From the NCBI GenBank assembly GCA_963779685.1, contig CAVZZG010000001.1:434001-498000 (forward strand): 64,000 bases of DNA, written 5' to 3'. Position numbers and translations under genes: made by a program. Numbering within the stretch: position 1 is the first letter of the stretch; every line of letters starts with the position of its first letter. Positions 18,586-26,455 of this stretch are shown in pieces. Below the pieces are notes generated by a model. The model saw only the letters and a list, made by a program, of their open reading frames with translations, was not told the DNA's origin and did not search any database. This DNA is from CAVZZG01 sp963779685 (GTDB lineage Bacteria > Actinomycetota > Thermoleophilia > Gaiellales > F1-60-MAGs149).

Positions 18586-20704
18586 ATGAGAGCAGACCGC
18601 ACGGTACGCGATGATCTCCTGCGACTTACCAGCGGGGCCCATCACGACCCGCATCGCCTGCTCGGGCCGCACGCGGCCGGCGATCGCCTGACCATCCGCG
18701 CATGGCAGCCGGGGGCGACCGCCGTCTCGGTCGTGACGGAGCAGCGGACGCTGCCCATGGAGCGCATCGGCGCCGATCTCTGGGCCGTCGTGCTCCGCCG
18801 CCGGCGGGTGCCGTCGTACCGGTTCGCCGTCGAGCGGAGCGACGGGATCGAGCTTCTGGACGACCCGTATCGCTTTCCGCCGTCGGTCGGCGAGCTCGAT
18901 CTGCACCTGATCGGCGAGGGTCGTCATCTCCGCCTGTGGGAGGCGCTCGGCGCCCGGCCGGCCGAGGTCGCCGGCGTCGCCGGGGTCGCGTTCGCCGTCT
19001 GGGCGCCCTCCGCCACCGGTGCCGCGGTCTTCGGCGACTTCAACGGCTGGGATACCACCCGCCACCCGATGCGGTCGCTCGGCTCGTCCGGCGTGTGGGA
19101 GCTGTTCGTGCCCGGCGTGGCTCGCGGTCAGCTGTACAAGTTCGCCATCAGGGCCGCCGACGGCACCGTCAGCCTGCGTGCCGATCCGCTTGCGCGGCGG
19201 GCCGAGATGCCACCGGCTACGGCGTCGCGGGTCGAGCGGTCGGACTACCTGTGGGGCGATGCCGTCTGGCTCGACGGCCGCGGCGAACGCCAGTCGGTAC
19301 AGGCGCCGATCTCCGTCTACGAGGTGCACCTGGGGTCGTGGCGCCACGGCCTCGACTACCGCCGGCTGGCCGAGGAGCTCCCCACCTACGTTGCGAGCCT
19401 GGGCTTCACCCACGTCGAGCTGATGCCGGTCATGCAGCACCCGTTCGCCGGTTCGTGGGGCTATCAGGTGAGCGGGTACTACGCGCCCGACAGCCGGCTC
19501 GGCTCACCCGACGACCTCCGCCACCTCATCGACCACCTCCACCGGGCCGGCATCGGCGTGCTGCTCGACTGGGTGCCCGGGCACTTCCCGCGCGACGAGT
19601 TCGCCCTCGCCCGCTTCGACGGTTCCGCGCTCTACGAGCACGAGGATCCCCGGCGCGGGGCGCATCCCGACTGGGGCACGCTCGTCTTCAACTACGCGCG
19701 CAACGAGGTGCGCAACTTCCTGGTGGCGAACGCGCTGTACTGGATCGAGGAGTTCCACGCCGACGGGCTTCGCGTCGACGCGGTCGCCTCGATGCTCTAC
19801 CTCGACTACTCCCGCGCACCCGGCGAGTGGCTGCCGAACGCCTACGGCGGGAACGAGAACCTCGAGGCGGTCGCGTTCCTGCGGGAGCTGAACGCCGAGG
19901 TCTACGGACGTCATCCCGGCGTGATGATGGTGGCCGAGGAGTCCACCGCGTGGCCGGGCGTGTCGCGCGCGGTGCACGAGGGCGGGCTCGGCTTCGGGTT
20001 CAAGTGGAACATGGGCTTCATGCACGACACGCTGTCGTACTTCGGCCGCGACCCGGTGCACCGCCGGCACCACCACGACGAGCTCACGATGCCGATGATG
20101 TACGCCTACAGCGAGAACTTCCTGCTGCCGGTCTCGCACGACGAGGTCGTCCACGGCAAGGGCTCGCTGTACGCGCGCATGCCCGGCGACGACTGGCAGC
20201 GGCGTGCGAACCTCCGTGCGTACCTCGCCTGGATGTGGGCCCACCCGGGCAAGAAGCTCCTCTTCATGGGGTGCGAGTTCGCGCAGCGGACCGAGTGGGA
20301 TCACGACGCGGAACTGCCGTGGGCCGAGGCCGATGACGGCGTGCGGCGGCTGGTGGCCGACCTCAACGGCCTGCTGCGGCGGCACCCGGCGCTGCACGCC
20401 GCGGATGCCGAACCGGGCGGTTTCCGGTGGATCGACGTCGGCGGGGCCGACGAGAACGTGGCGACCTTCCTGCGTTTCGCCGGCGACGACGTGGTCGCCT
20501 GTGCGGCGAACCTGTCGCCCGTGCCGCGCGAGCACGTGCTGCGTCTGCCGTCGGCCCGGCCCTGGCGCGAGCTGCTCAACACCGACGCCAGGCGTCTACG
20601 GCGGCAGCGGTCTGGGGAACGCGGGCGAGGTCGAGGGCGGCTCCGAGGCGCGTCTGTTGCTGCCGCCGCTGGCGGTCGTCTACCTCGCGCCGAGCCCGGC
20701 GTAG
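18586..20704 (+). CDS. glgB: 1,4-alpha-glucan branching enzyme GlgB, frameshift close to the C-terminus
   Basis: The product (about 705 residues) has two N-terminal carbohydrate-binding modules (HDPHRLLGPH... and AVWAPSATGAAVFGDFNGWD) and a GH13 barrel: YEVHLGSWRHGLDYR, LMPVMQHPFAGSWGYQ, nucleophile in GLRVDAVASMLYLDYSR, acid/base in MMVAEESTAWPGVS, and LPVSHDEVVHGKGSL. It introduces alpha-1,6 branches into glycogen. Near 20589 the frame changes: LLNTDA in the first frame is followed by GVYGGSGLGNAGEVEGG to YLAPSPA-stop in the second, exactly the expected C-terminal beta domain. A one-base insertion in the read is the simplest explanation. The end overlaps glgA by 25 bases on the other strand. 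Confidence 0.93.
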
Positions 20705-22008
20705 AGCGCCTCGTACGCCGCCGCGGGGCGATCCCACGAGTTGTCTGCGGCCAGGGCGGCACGGATCATCGCCTCCCGCCGGGCCGGATCGCGGAAGGCA
20801 GCGGCCGCCGCTGCGAGCGCGTCGGCGAGAGCGGCGACCGACGCATCTTCGAACAGGAATCCGGTCGCCTCGCCGACGGTGTCGGCCAGCCCGCCGGTGC
20901 GGCGCACGACCGGCAGGGCCCCGTAGCGCATCGCGATCATCTGCCCCAGACCGCAGGGCTCGAACCGCGAGGGCATGGCGAACAGGTCGCAGCCGGCGTA
21001 GATGCGCTGGGCGAGCGCGGCGTCGAACCCGATCCGCACCGCGATCGCACCGGGCTCGGCCTCGGCGGCGGCGAGGTACGCCCGTTCGAGTCCGGGGTCG
21101 CCCGCGCCCAGCACGACGAGGCCCGCCCCGGCGGCGCGCAGCGCGGGCAGGGCGGCGACCAGCAGGTCGAGACCCTTCTGCTCCGTCAGGCGCGACACCA
21201 CGCCGACCAGAGGCGCGTCGCCGGGGAGCCGCAGGCCGAACTCGTCGCGGAGAGCGCGGCGACACGCCTCGCGACCGACCGGGTCGTCGGCCGAGAAGCC
21301 CGCGGCGATGGCGGGATCGCGTGCCGGGTCGAAGAGGCCCGTGTCGATGCCGTTGGCGATCCCGGTCACGCCACGCCCCCGCAGCAGGGCATCGAGGCCG
21401 CAGCCGTGTTCCGGCGTGAGGATCTCGTGGGCGTAGGTGGGGCTCACCGTGGTGACGATCTCGGCGGCGGCGATCCCGCGGCCCAGGAGGCCCACCGCGT
21501 CGGCCCGGGTGTCGCCGGGTGCCGGCGGGAGCGCGAGACCGTGGCGCCGGGCGAAGTCGGGCGACTGGTCGCCGTGGAAGGCGAGATTGTGGATGGTCAG
21601 CAGCGACCCCTGTGGCCGCCGCACGCAGGCCAGGGCCGCATGCCAGTCGTGCGCGTGCAGCACATCGCCGCCGAAGCCCAGCGCGGCCTCGACCAGCGCG
21701 GCGAAGCGCTCGCCGTCGTCGGGTTCGCCGTAGACACCCTGCCGGTCGAAGAGCGCCGGGCAGTCGACCAGGATCGTCTCGACGCCCGCGGCGGTCGCGA
21801 GGTGCAGCAGCCTGGCGCGCTCGCCCGCCAGCTCGAGCTCGGCCACGGTGGTGGCACCGCTCGCCACGGTGCCGCGGTGCATCGGGGTGACCAGCGTCAC
21901 GTCGTGACCGCGGGCGGCGAGCGCGGCCGGAAGTGCCGCCGCAACGTCGGCGAGGCCGCCGACCTTCGAGAACGGCACCGCCTCGGCTGCGACGTGGACG
22001 ATCCTCAA
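20680..22008 (-). CDS. glgA: Glycogen synthase (ADP-glucose type, GT5)
   Basis: The 442-residue GT-B glycosyltransferase begins RIVHVAAEAVPFSKVGGLADV, the ADP-glucose-binding KxGGLxDV motif of GT5 synthases. Further blocks are HAHDWHAAL, LTIHNLAFHGDQ, GIANGIDTGLFDPARD, VGVVSRLTEQKGLDLL and the C-terminal ExxxxGLG region RFEPCGLGQMIAMRYG followed by TGGLADTV. Its start is TTG 22008, overlapping the glgC stop by TTGA, so glgC and glgA are translationally coupled. It elongates the glucan from the ADP-glucose made by GlgC. Confidence 0.95.
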   Translation of the reverse strand: MRIVHVAAEAVPFSKVGGLADVAAALPAALAARGHDVTLVTPMHRGTVASGATTVAELELAGERARLLHLATAAGVETILVDCPALFDRQGVYGEPDDGERFAALVEAALGFGGDVLHAHDWHAALACVRRPQGSLLTIHNLAFHGDQSPDFARRHGLALPPAPGDTRADAVGLLGRGIAAAEIVTTVSPTYAHEILTPEHGCGLDALLRGRGVTGIANGIDTGLFDPARDPAIAAGFSADDPVGREACRRALRDEFGLRLPGDAPLVGVVSRLTEQKGLDLLVAALPALRAAGAGLVVLGAGDPGLERAYLAAAEAEPGAIAVRIGFDAALAQRIYAGCDLFAMPSRFEPCGLGQMIAMRYGALPVVRRTGGLADTVGEATGFLFEDASVAALADALAAAAAAFRDPARREAMIRAALAADNSWDRPAAAYEALYAGLGAR

Positions 22009-23303
22009 TGTTCGGGGATTCGGTGCGGCACGGTCGTCCCGCTCGGCAGGTCGGCGAGCAGGAAGTCCTCCGGGTCGACGCCGGGATCGATCCGGCAGTT
22101 ACGGCCGATGCGGACGCCGTAGGGCACCAGGGCCCGTTTCCCGATCAGCGTGATGCCCGTGTTCAGCCTGCCGGGCTCCGTCTCGTTCGGGGTCGAGTCG
22201 TCGCCGTAGCCCACCTGGGCCTCGGCGCTGACCACGGCCTCCTTGTCGATCACGGCCCGGTCGACGATCGCGTTGGCGCCGATCGCCGAGTCGAACAGGA
22301 CGATCGAGTCGCGGACGACCGCGCCCTCCTCGATCAGCACGCCGGGCGACAGCACCGATCGCTCGACGTGGCCGAACACCCGGCAGCCGTGCGAGATCAT
22401 CGACTGGCTGACATGCGCGCGCGACCCGATGACGCCGGGCGGCCGCCCTTCGGTCTTGGTGTGGATCGGCCAGCCACGGTCGGAGAGGTCGAGCAACGGC
22501 GGCTCGTCGAGCAGCTCCATGTGCGCCTCCCAGTAGGACTGGATGGTGCCGACATCGCGCCAGTAGCCGCCGAACCGGTGGCCGAACACGCGGTCGCCGT
22601 CGGCGATCATCCGCGGTACCACGTCACCGCCGAAGTCGCGCTTCGATCCGGCCATCTCGACGTCCTCGATCAGCCGTTCGATGAGCTTCTCGGTGCGGAA
22701 GACGTAGAAGCCCAGCGACGCCAGGTTCGACTCCGGGTTGCGCGGCTTCTCCTGCCAGTCCAGGATCTGGCCGCGGCGATCGGCCGTGGCGATGCCGAAA
22801 CGGTGCGCGTCCGCCACGGGCACCTCCTGCAATCCGATCGTCACGTCGGCCTTGGAGCGCAGGTGCTGGGCGATCATCGGGTTGTAGTCCATCGCGTAGA
22901 TGTGATCGCCCCCGAGGACGACGGTGTGCGCCGGGCGCAGCTCGCGCAGCTCCTGGATGTTCTGGTAGACGGCGTCGGCGGTGCCGCGGTACCAGTCGGC
23001 GCCGCGCCGGCCCAGGTAGGGCGAGATCATGCGGACGCCGATCGCGTTCTGCCGGTCGAGGTCCCACGGTTTGCCGGTGCCGATGTGGTCGTGCAGCGAG
23101 ACCGGGCGGTACTGCGTCAGGACGATCACGTCGTACAGGCCCGAGTTGACGCAGTTCGAGAGGGCGAAGTCGATGATCCGGTACTTGCCGGCGAAGGGCA
23201 CGGCCGGCTTCGCCCGGTGGGCCGAGAGGATGCTGAGGCGCTCGCCCTGCCCGCCGGCCAGGATGATCGCGATCACATCGCGCTTCGGTCGCCAGGGCGC
23301 CAT
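22005..23303 (-). CDS. glgC: Glucose-1-phosphate adenylyltransferase
   Basis: The 432-residue protein has the nucleotide-binding start IAIILAGGQGERLSILSAHR and KPAVPFAGKYRIIDFALSNC, the ADP-glucose pyrophosphorylase signatures WYRGTADAVYQNI and VLGGDHIYAMDY, and a C-terminal left-handed beta-helix (GCRVFGHVERSVLSPGVLIEEGA). It makes ADP-glucose from glucose-1-phosphate and ATP and is normally the allosterically controlled step. Its ATG overlaps the stop of the upstream M20 peptidase gene (TGATG), and its stop overlaps glgA, giving a coupled three-gene string. Confidence 0.96.
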   Translation of the reverse strand: MAPWRPKRDVIAIILAGGQGERLSILSAHRAKPAVPFAGKYRIIDFALSNCVNSGLYDVIVLTQYRPVSLHDHIGTGKPWDLDRQNAIGVRMISPYLGRRGADWYRGTADAVYQNIQELRELRPAHTVVLGGDHIYAMDYNPMIAQHLRSKADVTIGLQEVPVADAHRFGIATADRRGQILDWQEKPRNPESNLASLGFYVFRTEKLIERLIEDVEMAGSKRDFGGDVVPRMIADGDRVFGHRFGGYWRDVGTIQSYWEAHMELLDEPPLLDLSDRGWPIHTKTEGRPPGVIGSRAHVSQSMISHGCRVFGHVERSVLSPGVLIEEGAVVRDSIVLFDSAIGANAIVDRAVIDKEAVVSAEAQVGYGDDSTPNETEPGRLNTGITLIGKRALVPYGVRIGRNCRIDPGVDPEDFLLADLPSGTTVPHRIPEH

Positions 23304-24616
23304 CAGCCGCACAGCCTTCGGGCTGCCAGCGCGATGCCCTGGGCGCAGTGCACGAGGTCGTCGATCGCGACGTGCTCGCCGACCGTGTGCGCCCAGTCGA
23401 TGTGGCGAGGGCCGTACATCAGGGCGGGCGTTCCGGTCTCGAGCGCGAACGTGGCGCCGTCGTACCACGACCCGAGGCCGCCCAGCGTGAGCGGGAGCCC
23501 GAGCGCCGCGTTGGCCTCGAGCAGCGCCTCGACCACGGGCGAGCCGGTCGGCGTCTCCCAGGGGTTCACCTCGGTGTCCCAGACGAACGTCGGCGGGTGC
23601 TCGGCGAGCCAGGGGTCGGCATCGCACCACCGGCGCAGGTAGGTCTCCACCTCCCGGCGGACGTCGCCCGTCCAGCCGGAGGCGTCGGCCTGGCAGGGCA
23701 GGATCAGCACCGCCAGGTTCAGCTCGGCGCGGTTGGGGATGGTCACCATCCAGCCCGCGTCGGCGTGGAACGACGTGCAGACGATGTCCGGCGGTGCCAG
23801 CAGCGGATGGTGCGACCACGTGCGGGTCCGCCACTCGGTGCGCAGCCGCTCGGCACCCGCGAGCAGATGACGCGCCTTGTCGATCGCGTTCACGGCGCCG
23901 CCGTCGGCGAAGTGGGCGTGCTCCTGCTCGGCGTGCCCGGACCGACCAGGCACCGTGACGGTCGCGTACACCGATCCGCGGCATGCCGGCCAGACCTCCA
24001 GCCCGCTCGGCTCCGGCACGATGGCGAAGTCGGCCGCGACCCCGTGGCGGGCGCACGCCAGCGCCCCGACCCCGCTCGACTCCTCGTCGGTGTTGGTGCA
24101 CACCACGATATCGCCGCGCAACCCGCCGCTCGCGGCCAGCACCTCGGCGGCCACGACCATCGCCGCGATGCCGCCCTTCATGTCGCACGAGCCGCGCCCG
24201 TAGATCTCGCCATCCCTGACCTGCGGGTCGAACGGGTCGTGCTCCCAGCCGTCCTCGACGCGCGCGGTGACCACGTCGATGTGGCCGTTCAGCAGCAGCG
24301 ACCGGCCGCCGCCGGAGCCGCGGAACCGGGCCTGAAGCTGCGGCCTGCCGTCGAACCCGATGCCACCGGGGGGGTTGAGCGGGTGGTCGGCGACGTCGGC
24401 CGGCGAGGGCTCCCAGACCTCCACCTCGGCCCCGGCGGCGCGCAGCCGGGCGCCGAGGAACTGCTGGAGGGCCGCCTCGGCCCGGGCCGGCGAGTCCGGT
24501 GCCGGCCGGCTCTGGGTGTCGAACCGGATCAGGTCGCACGCGAGCGCGGCGATGTCTTCGCGGCGGGCGGCGATGCGATCGGCGAGCGCTCGGTCTTCGG
24601 GTGCGAGGTTCGTCAA
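23303..24616 (-). CDS. M20 family metallopeptidase (ArgE/DapE-type deacylase)
   Basis: This 437-residue zinc hydrolase shows the M20 metal ligands in order: LLLNGHIDVVT (His, Asp), GRGSCDMKGG (bridging Asp), TNTDEESSGVG (catalytic Glu pair) and VPEPSG; the last ligand His lies in GPRHIDWAHTVGEHV. An internal dimerisation domain (about residues 190-310) is present. Acetylornithine deacetylase, succinyl-diaminopimelate desuccinylase and carboxypeptidase G2 all share this layout, and no arginine or lysine gene is adjacent, so the substrate is open. The start TTG 24616 overlaps the stop of the preceding gene. Confidence 0.88.
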   Translation of the reverse strand: MTNLAPEDRALADRIAARREDIAALACDLIRFDTQSRPAPDSPARAEAALQQFLGARLRAAGAEVEVWEPSPADVADHPLNPPGGIGFDGRPQLQARFRGSGGGRSLLLNGHIDVVTARVEDGWEHDPFDPQVRDGEIYGRGSCDMKGGIAAMVVAAEVLAASGGLRGDIVVCTNTDEESSGVGALACARHGVAADFAIVPEPSGLEVWPACRGSVYATVTVPGRSGHAEQEHAHFADGGAVNAIDKARHLLAGAERLRTEWRTRTWSHHPLLAPPDIVCTSFHADAGWMVTIPNRAELNLAVLILPCQADASGWTGDVRREVETYLRRWCDADPWLAEHPPTFVWDTEVNPWETPTGSPVVEALLEANAALGLPLTLGGLGSWYDGATFALETGTPALMYGPRHIDWAHTVGEHVAIDDLVHCAQGIALAARRLCG

Positions 24617-25116
24617 GGAGTGAATTGGAACGTGAACATGCGGTGGGCGTCAATGCGGGCGTAGGGATTGGTCTCGGCCCACTCGATCCAGTCGGCGCCG
24701 TAGCGCGGCGCGTACACCTCGGTCAGGCAGGCCCGGAAGCCGGCCACCGCAGTGTCGCGCAGATCGACCTCCCGGGCGGTGCCGTGCACGGTGACGGCGA
24801 ACTCCTCGCCCTCGAGGTGGGTCGCGCTGACCGCCGGCCGCGAGCGGATGTGGCGGAAGCGCAGCGAGTCCGGGCCGGAGCCGAACCAGAACGCGCCCCG
24901 GTAGAACACGCCGTCCACCGGCCCGACGATCGGCCTGCCGTCGGCCGTCGAGGTCGCCAGCGCCAGCAGCCGCATCCCCTGCAGCCGCCCGGCCAGCGCC
25001 GCGGCGCCGACGCGGCGCTCGGGCGTCACGATCCCCCGCAGGTGCGCCCCGGCCACGTCGTAGCTGGCATCGAGGAGCGCCTGCAGGCGCTCGAGATCAT
25101 CGGCCGTCTCACGCAC
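24613..25116 (-). CDS. Pyridoxamine 5'-phosphate oxidase-like split-barrel flavoprotein
   Basis: The 167-residue protein has the FMN split-barrel pattern of PNPOx-like proteins: RLLALATSTADGRPIVGPVDGVFYRGAFWFGS, then SLRFRHIRSRPAVSATH, EEFAVTVHGTAREVD and a C-terminal YARIDAHRMFTFQF. Members bind FMN, F420 or haem, so the cofactor is undecided. The start GTG 25116 is supported by a TATGCT hexamer eight bases upstream, which would give a leaderless transcript. Upstream in-frame codons read through a palindromic repeat and are rejected. The stop overlaps the M20 peptidase start. Confidence 0.75.
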   Translation of the reverse strand: MRETADDLERLQALLDASYDVAGAHLRGIVTPERRVGAAALAGRLQGMRLLALATSTADGRPIVGPVDGVFYRGAFWFGSGPDSLRFRHIRSRPAVSATHLEGEEFAVTVHGTAREVDLRDTAVAGFRACLTEVYAPRYGADWIEWAETNPYARIDAHRMFTFQFTP

Positions 25117-25124
25117 GCCGCGGC

Positions 25125-25130
25125 AGCATA
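25125..25130 (-). promoter_or_regulatory. Putative -10 hexamer TATGCT for the split-barrel flavoprotein gene
   Basis: On the minus strand TATGCT is followed by eight bases and the GTG at 25116. It abuts repeat copy A, so the repeat lies just upstream of the transcription start. Confidence 0.4.
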
Positions 25131-25162
25131 CGGTTTTCGCGGCACGGCACGCCACGTCGCAC
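25131..25162 (+). repeat. Palindromic repeat copy A (degenerate arms)
   Basis: This copy carries the conserved centre in the forward sense (TTTTCGCGGCACGGCACG from about 25134) but its flanking arms (ACGG / TCGC) no longer pair well. The 20-25 bases after it, GGTCCGCGTGCGCCTTCCGT, recur almost exactly after copy E at 55 kb, so the homology between the two loci is longer than the palindrome itself. Confidence 0.7.
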
Positions 25163-25194
25163 GCCGGTCCGCGTGCGCCTTCCGTGACACCCCT

Positions 25195-25236
25195 CTGCGG
25201 AGTTCGCCGCACGGCACGCCACGTCGCACTCCGCAG
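25195..25236 (+). repeat. Palindromic repeat copy B (9-bp perfect arms)
   Basis: Arms CTGCGGAGT (25195-25203) and ACTCCGCAG (25228-25236) are perfect reverse complements. They enclose the conserved centre TTCGCCGCACGGCACGCCAC in forward orientation. The outer arm bases differ from those of copies C and D yet still pair, which is the pattern expected if the stem, not its sequence, is conserved. Confidence 0.75.
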
Positions 25237-25342
25237 TCGGAGGGCGTTCGGTCACGTCTGGCGCGGCGGCCGTGATCTCCGCTCCAGGTGCGCGCGAGGG
25301 GTCTGACCTGGAATCGATCACGTCGAACGCACGCGGGCTCAC

Positions 25343-25377
25343 CTGCGGCGTTGCGTGCCGTGCCGCGAAATCCGCAG
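25343..25377 (-). repeat. Palindromic repeat copy C (inverted orientation)
   Basis: Arms CTGCGG (25343-25348) and CCGCAG (25372-25377) pair perfectly around a 23-base centre containing TTGCGTGCCGTGCCGCGAA. The centre itself is an imperfect palindrome with one unpaired G. The orientation is opposite to copies A and B. Confidence 0.78.
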
Positions 25378-25437
25378 CCGACCCCGCGCAGGGCCGACGG
25401 GTTCCGCACCGCGTGGTGCCGAAGCCGCGCCGCGGGT

Positions 25438-25478
25438 CGCTTGCGGCGTTGCGTGCCGTGCCGTGAAATCCGCAAGCG
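25438..25478 (-). repeat. Palindromic repeat copy D, next to the DUF1918 stop codon
   Basis: Arms CGCTTGCGG (25438-25446) and CCGCAAGCG (25470-25478) form a perfect 9-bp stem around a 23-base centre that differs from copy C by one base (CCGTGAA for CCGCGAA). It lies four bases beyond the stop of the minus-strand DUF1918 gene, so it could also act as its terminator or 3'-end stabiliser. Confidence 0.78.
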
Positions 25479-25482
25479 CCGG

Positions 25483-25689
25483 TTAGTGGTGTTCGACTTC
25501 CTGGCGGATGGTGGCGTCGTTGGACGGGTAGTAGATCGACTCGTGCCCGTCGTCCCAGCGCAGCCTGTAGTGGGCGTGCTCGCCCTCGCCGAGGACTTCC
25601 AGGATCTCGGCCGAGCGGCGCTTGTCGTGGAGGTTCCGCCCCTCGATGACGAGGGTGTCTCCGGGCTTGCCGTCGTGGATCGAGGCCAT
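25483..25689 (-). CDS. DUF1918 domain protein (small SH3-like)
   Basis: This 68-residue protein reads MASIHDGKPGDTLVIEGR, then RRSAEILEVLGEGEHAHYRLRWDDGHESIYYPSND, the compact beta-barrel pattern of DUF1918 proteins found widely in actinobacteria. The function is unknown; the fold resembles small SH3-like nucleic-acid or protein binders. I chose the ATG at 25689 because AAGGAG sits six bases upstream; the ATG at 25695 touches that sequence and is less likely. Repeat copy D follows the stop immediately. Confidence 0.85.
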   Translation of the reverse strand: MASIHDGKPGDTLVIEGRNLHDKRRSAEILEVLGEGEHAHYRLRWDDGHESIYYPSNDATIRQEVEHH

Positions 25690-25733
25690 GCGCATCTCCT
25701 TGCCTTCTGTGCGCATGGTCGCGCCAGGGTGAC

Positions 25734-25770
25734 CCCGCAGCATCGGCGAGAGCCCCGCCGATGCTGCGGG
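25734..25770. terminator. Strong hairpin downstream of the 25.8-kb secreted-protein gene
   Basis: CCCGCAGCATCGGCG (25734-25748) pairs perfectly over 15 bp with 25756-25770, leaving a 7-base loop. It starts about 18 bases past the stop of the minus-strand gene ending at 25789. There is no T-run on the minus side, so it may stabilise the 3' end or need Rho. Confidence 0.65.
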
Positions 25771-25788
25771 AAAACCCGATGTGCGGTG

Positions 25789-26376
25789 CTAGTGGGTGAC
25801 CGCGGTGTTCGTCAGCGATCCGACCTGGATGGCGATGATCTTGCCGTCGCCGGCACGGATCTGGCTGCCGGCGGGGGTCGCGATCTCCAGGGTCACGTTG
25901 CCCGGCGCGGCGAACGTGTGGACGACCTCGTTGTTGCACGGCCACTCCCCGATGCCGGGCGTGACGACGTACTGGGTGTCGAAGTCGCCGCCGGCGCGCA
26001 GGGTGCACTGCGGGGTGTGTGGGCCCGAGATGTCGTCCATGGGCACCTTGCTGAAGATCACGTACTTCCCGGCCACCGGGATGTGGAGCGTCATGATCAC
26101 GTTCGTCGCGTTGGCGGTCAGCACGGGCGGCGAGATCGTGTTGCGGTAGGCCGCGTACGCGACGTTCCCCTGGCCCCTGGCCATGTCGGCGGCCTTGAGC
26201 GAGTGGTCCTTGACCTTCGCGCTCGTCACCGCGTTGTTCTTCAACTGCTTCGTGCCCACGCTGTTGTTCGGCAGGGCGAGGGCCGCGTAGCTCGTGCCGC
26301 CGAGGGCGACGAACAGCGCGAGCGTCGCCACCGCACTCGCGTACGAGGGGCGTACGCGCCGGATCCGGTCCTTCAT
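25789..26376 (-). CDS. Secreted protein of the NSVGTKQLK family, unknown function
   Basis: The 195-residue product has a basic start (MKDRIRRVRPS) and signal peptide (ASAVATLALFVALGGTSYA), then the motif LPNNSVGTKQLKNNAV and SAKVKDHSLKAADMA seen at the mature N-terminus of many secreted proteins in Thermoleophilia. The C-terminal 110 residues form a beta-rich domain (IPVAGKYVIFSKVPMDD, NVTLEIATPAGSQIRA) with two Cys that could pair. The start ATG 26376 has AGGAGG seven bases upstream. The role is unknown; a cell-surface or matrix component is a guess. Confidence 0.72.
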   Translation of the reverse strand: MKDRIRRVRPSYASAVATLALFVALGGTSYAALALPNNSVGTKQLKNNAVTSAKVKDHSLKAADMARGQGNVAYAAYRNTISPPVLTANATNVIMTLHIPVAGKYVIFSKVPMDDISGPHTPQCTLRAGGDFDTQYVVTPGIGEWPCNNEVVHTFAAPGNVTLEIATPAGSQIRAGDGKIIAIQVGSLTNTAVTH

Positions 26377-26411
26377 GGAGACCTCCTGTTGGGAGCGGGT
26401 CCCGCACAGTA

Positions 26412-26439
26412 CCCGGCGGGTGTCGCGCCACCCGCCGGG
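26412..26439. terminator. Hairpin downstream of the C25 protease gene
   Basis: CCCGGCGGGTG (26412-26422) pairs perfectly over 11 bp with 26429-26439 around a 6-base loop. It begins 17 bases beyond the stop of the protease gene on the minus strand and ends before the next gene's leader, the expected position for a terminator. Confidence 0.6.
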
Positions 26440-26455
26440 CACCGTGTTCCCACCG

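Larger units (their letters stand above)
25117..25482. other. 366-base gene-free gap holding four copies of one palindromic repeat
   Basis: No plausible gene was found on either strand. Copies A and B point one way and copies C and D the other, so the locus is roughly mirror-symmetric around 25.29 kb. The central 100 bases (about 25240-25340) between the two pairs have no recognised feature. Open frames crossing the gap only translate the repeats and are not taken as genes. Confidence 0.6.

Noticed and set aside
24613..25212. Longer start for the split-barrel flavoprotein
   Set aside because: The extra 32 codons read through repeat copy A; a hexamer eight bases before GTG 25116 supports the shorter form.
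25131..25478. Possible CRISPR array
   Set aside because: Spacing is irregular, copies occur in both orientations, the repeats are hairpins with varying arms, and no cas gene is present.
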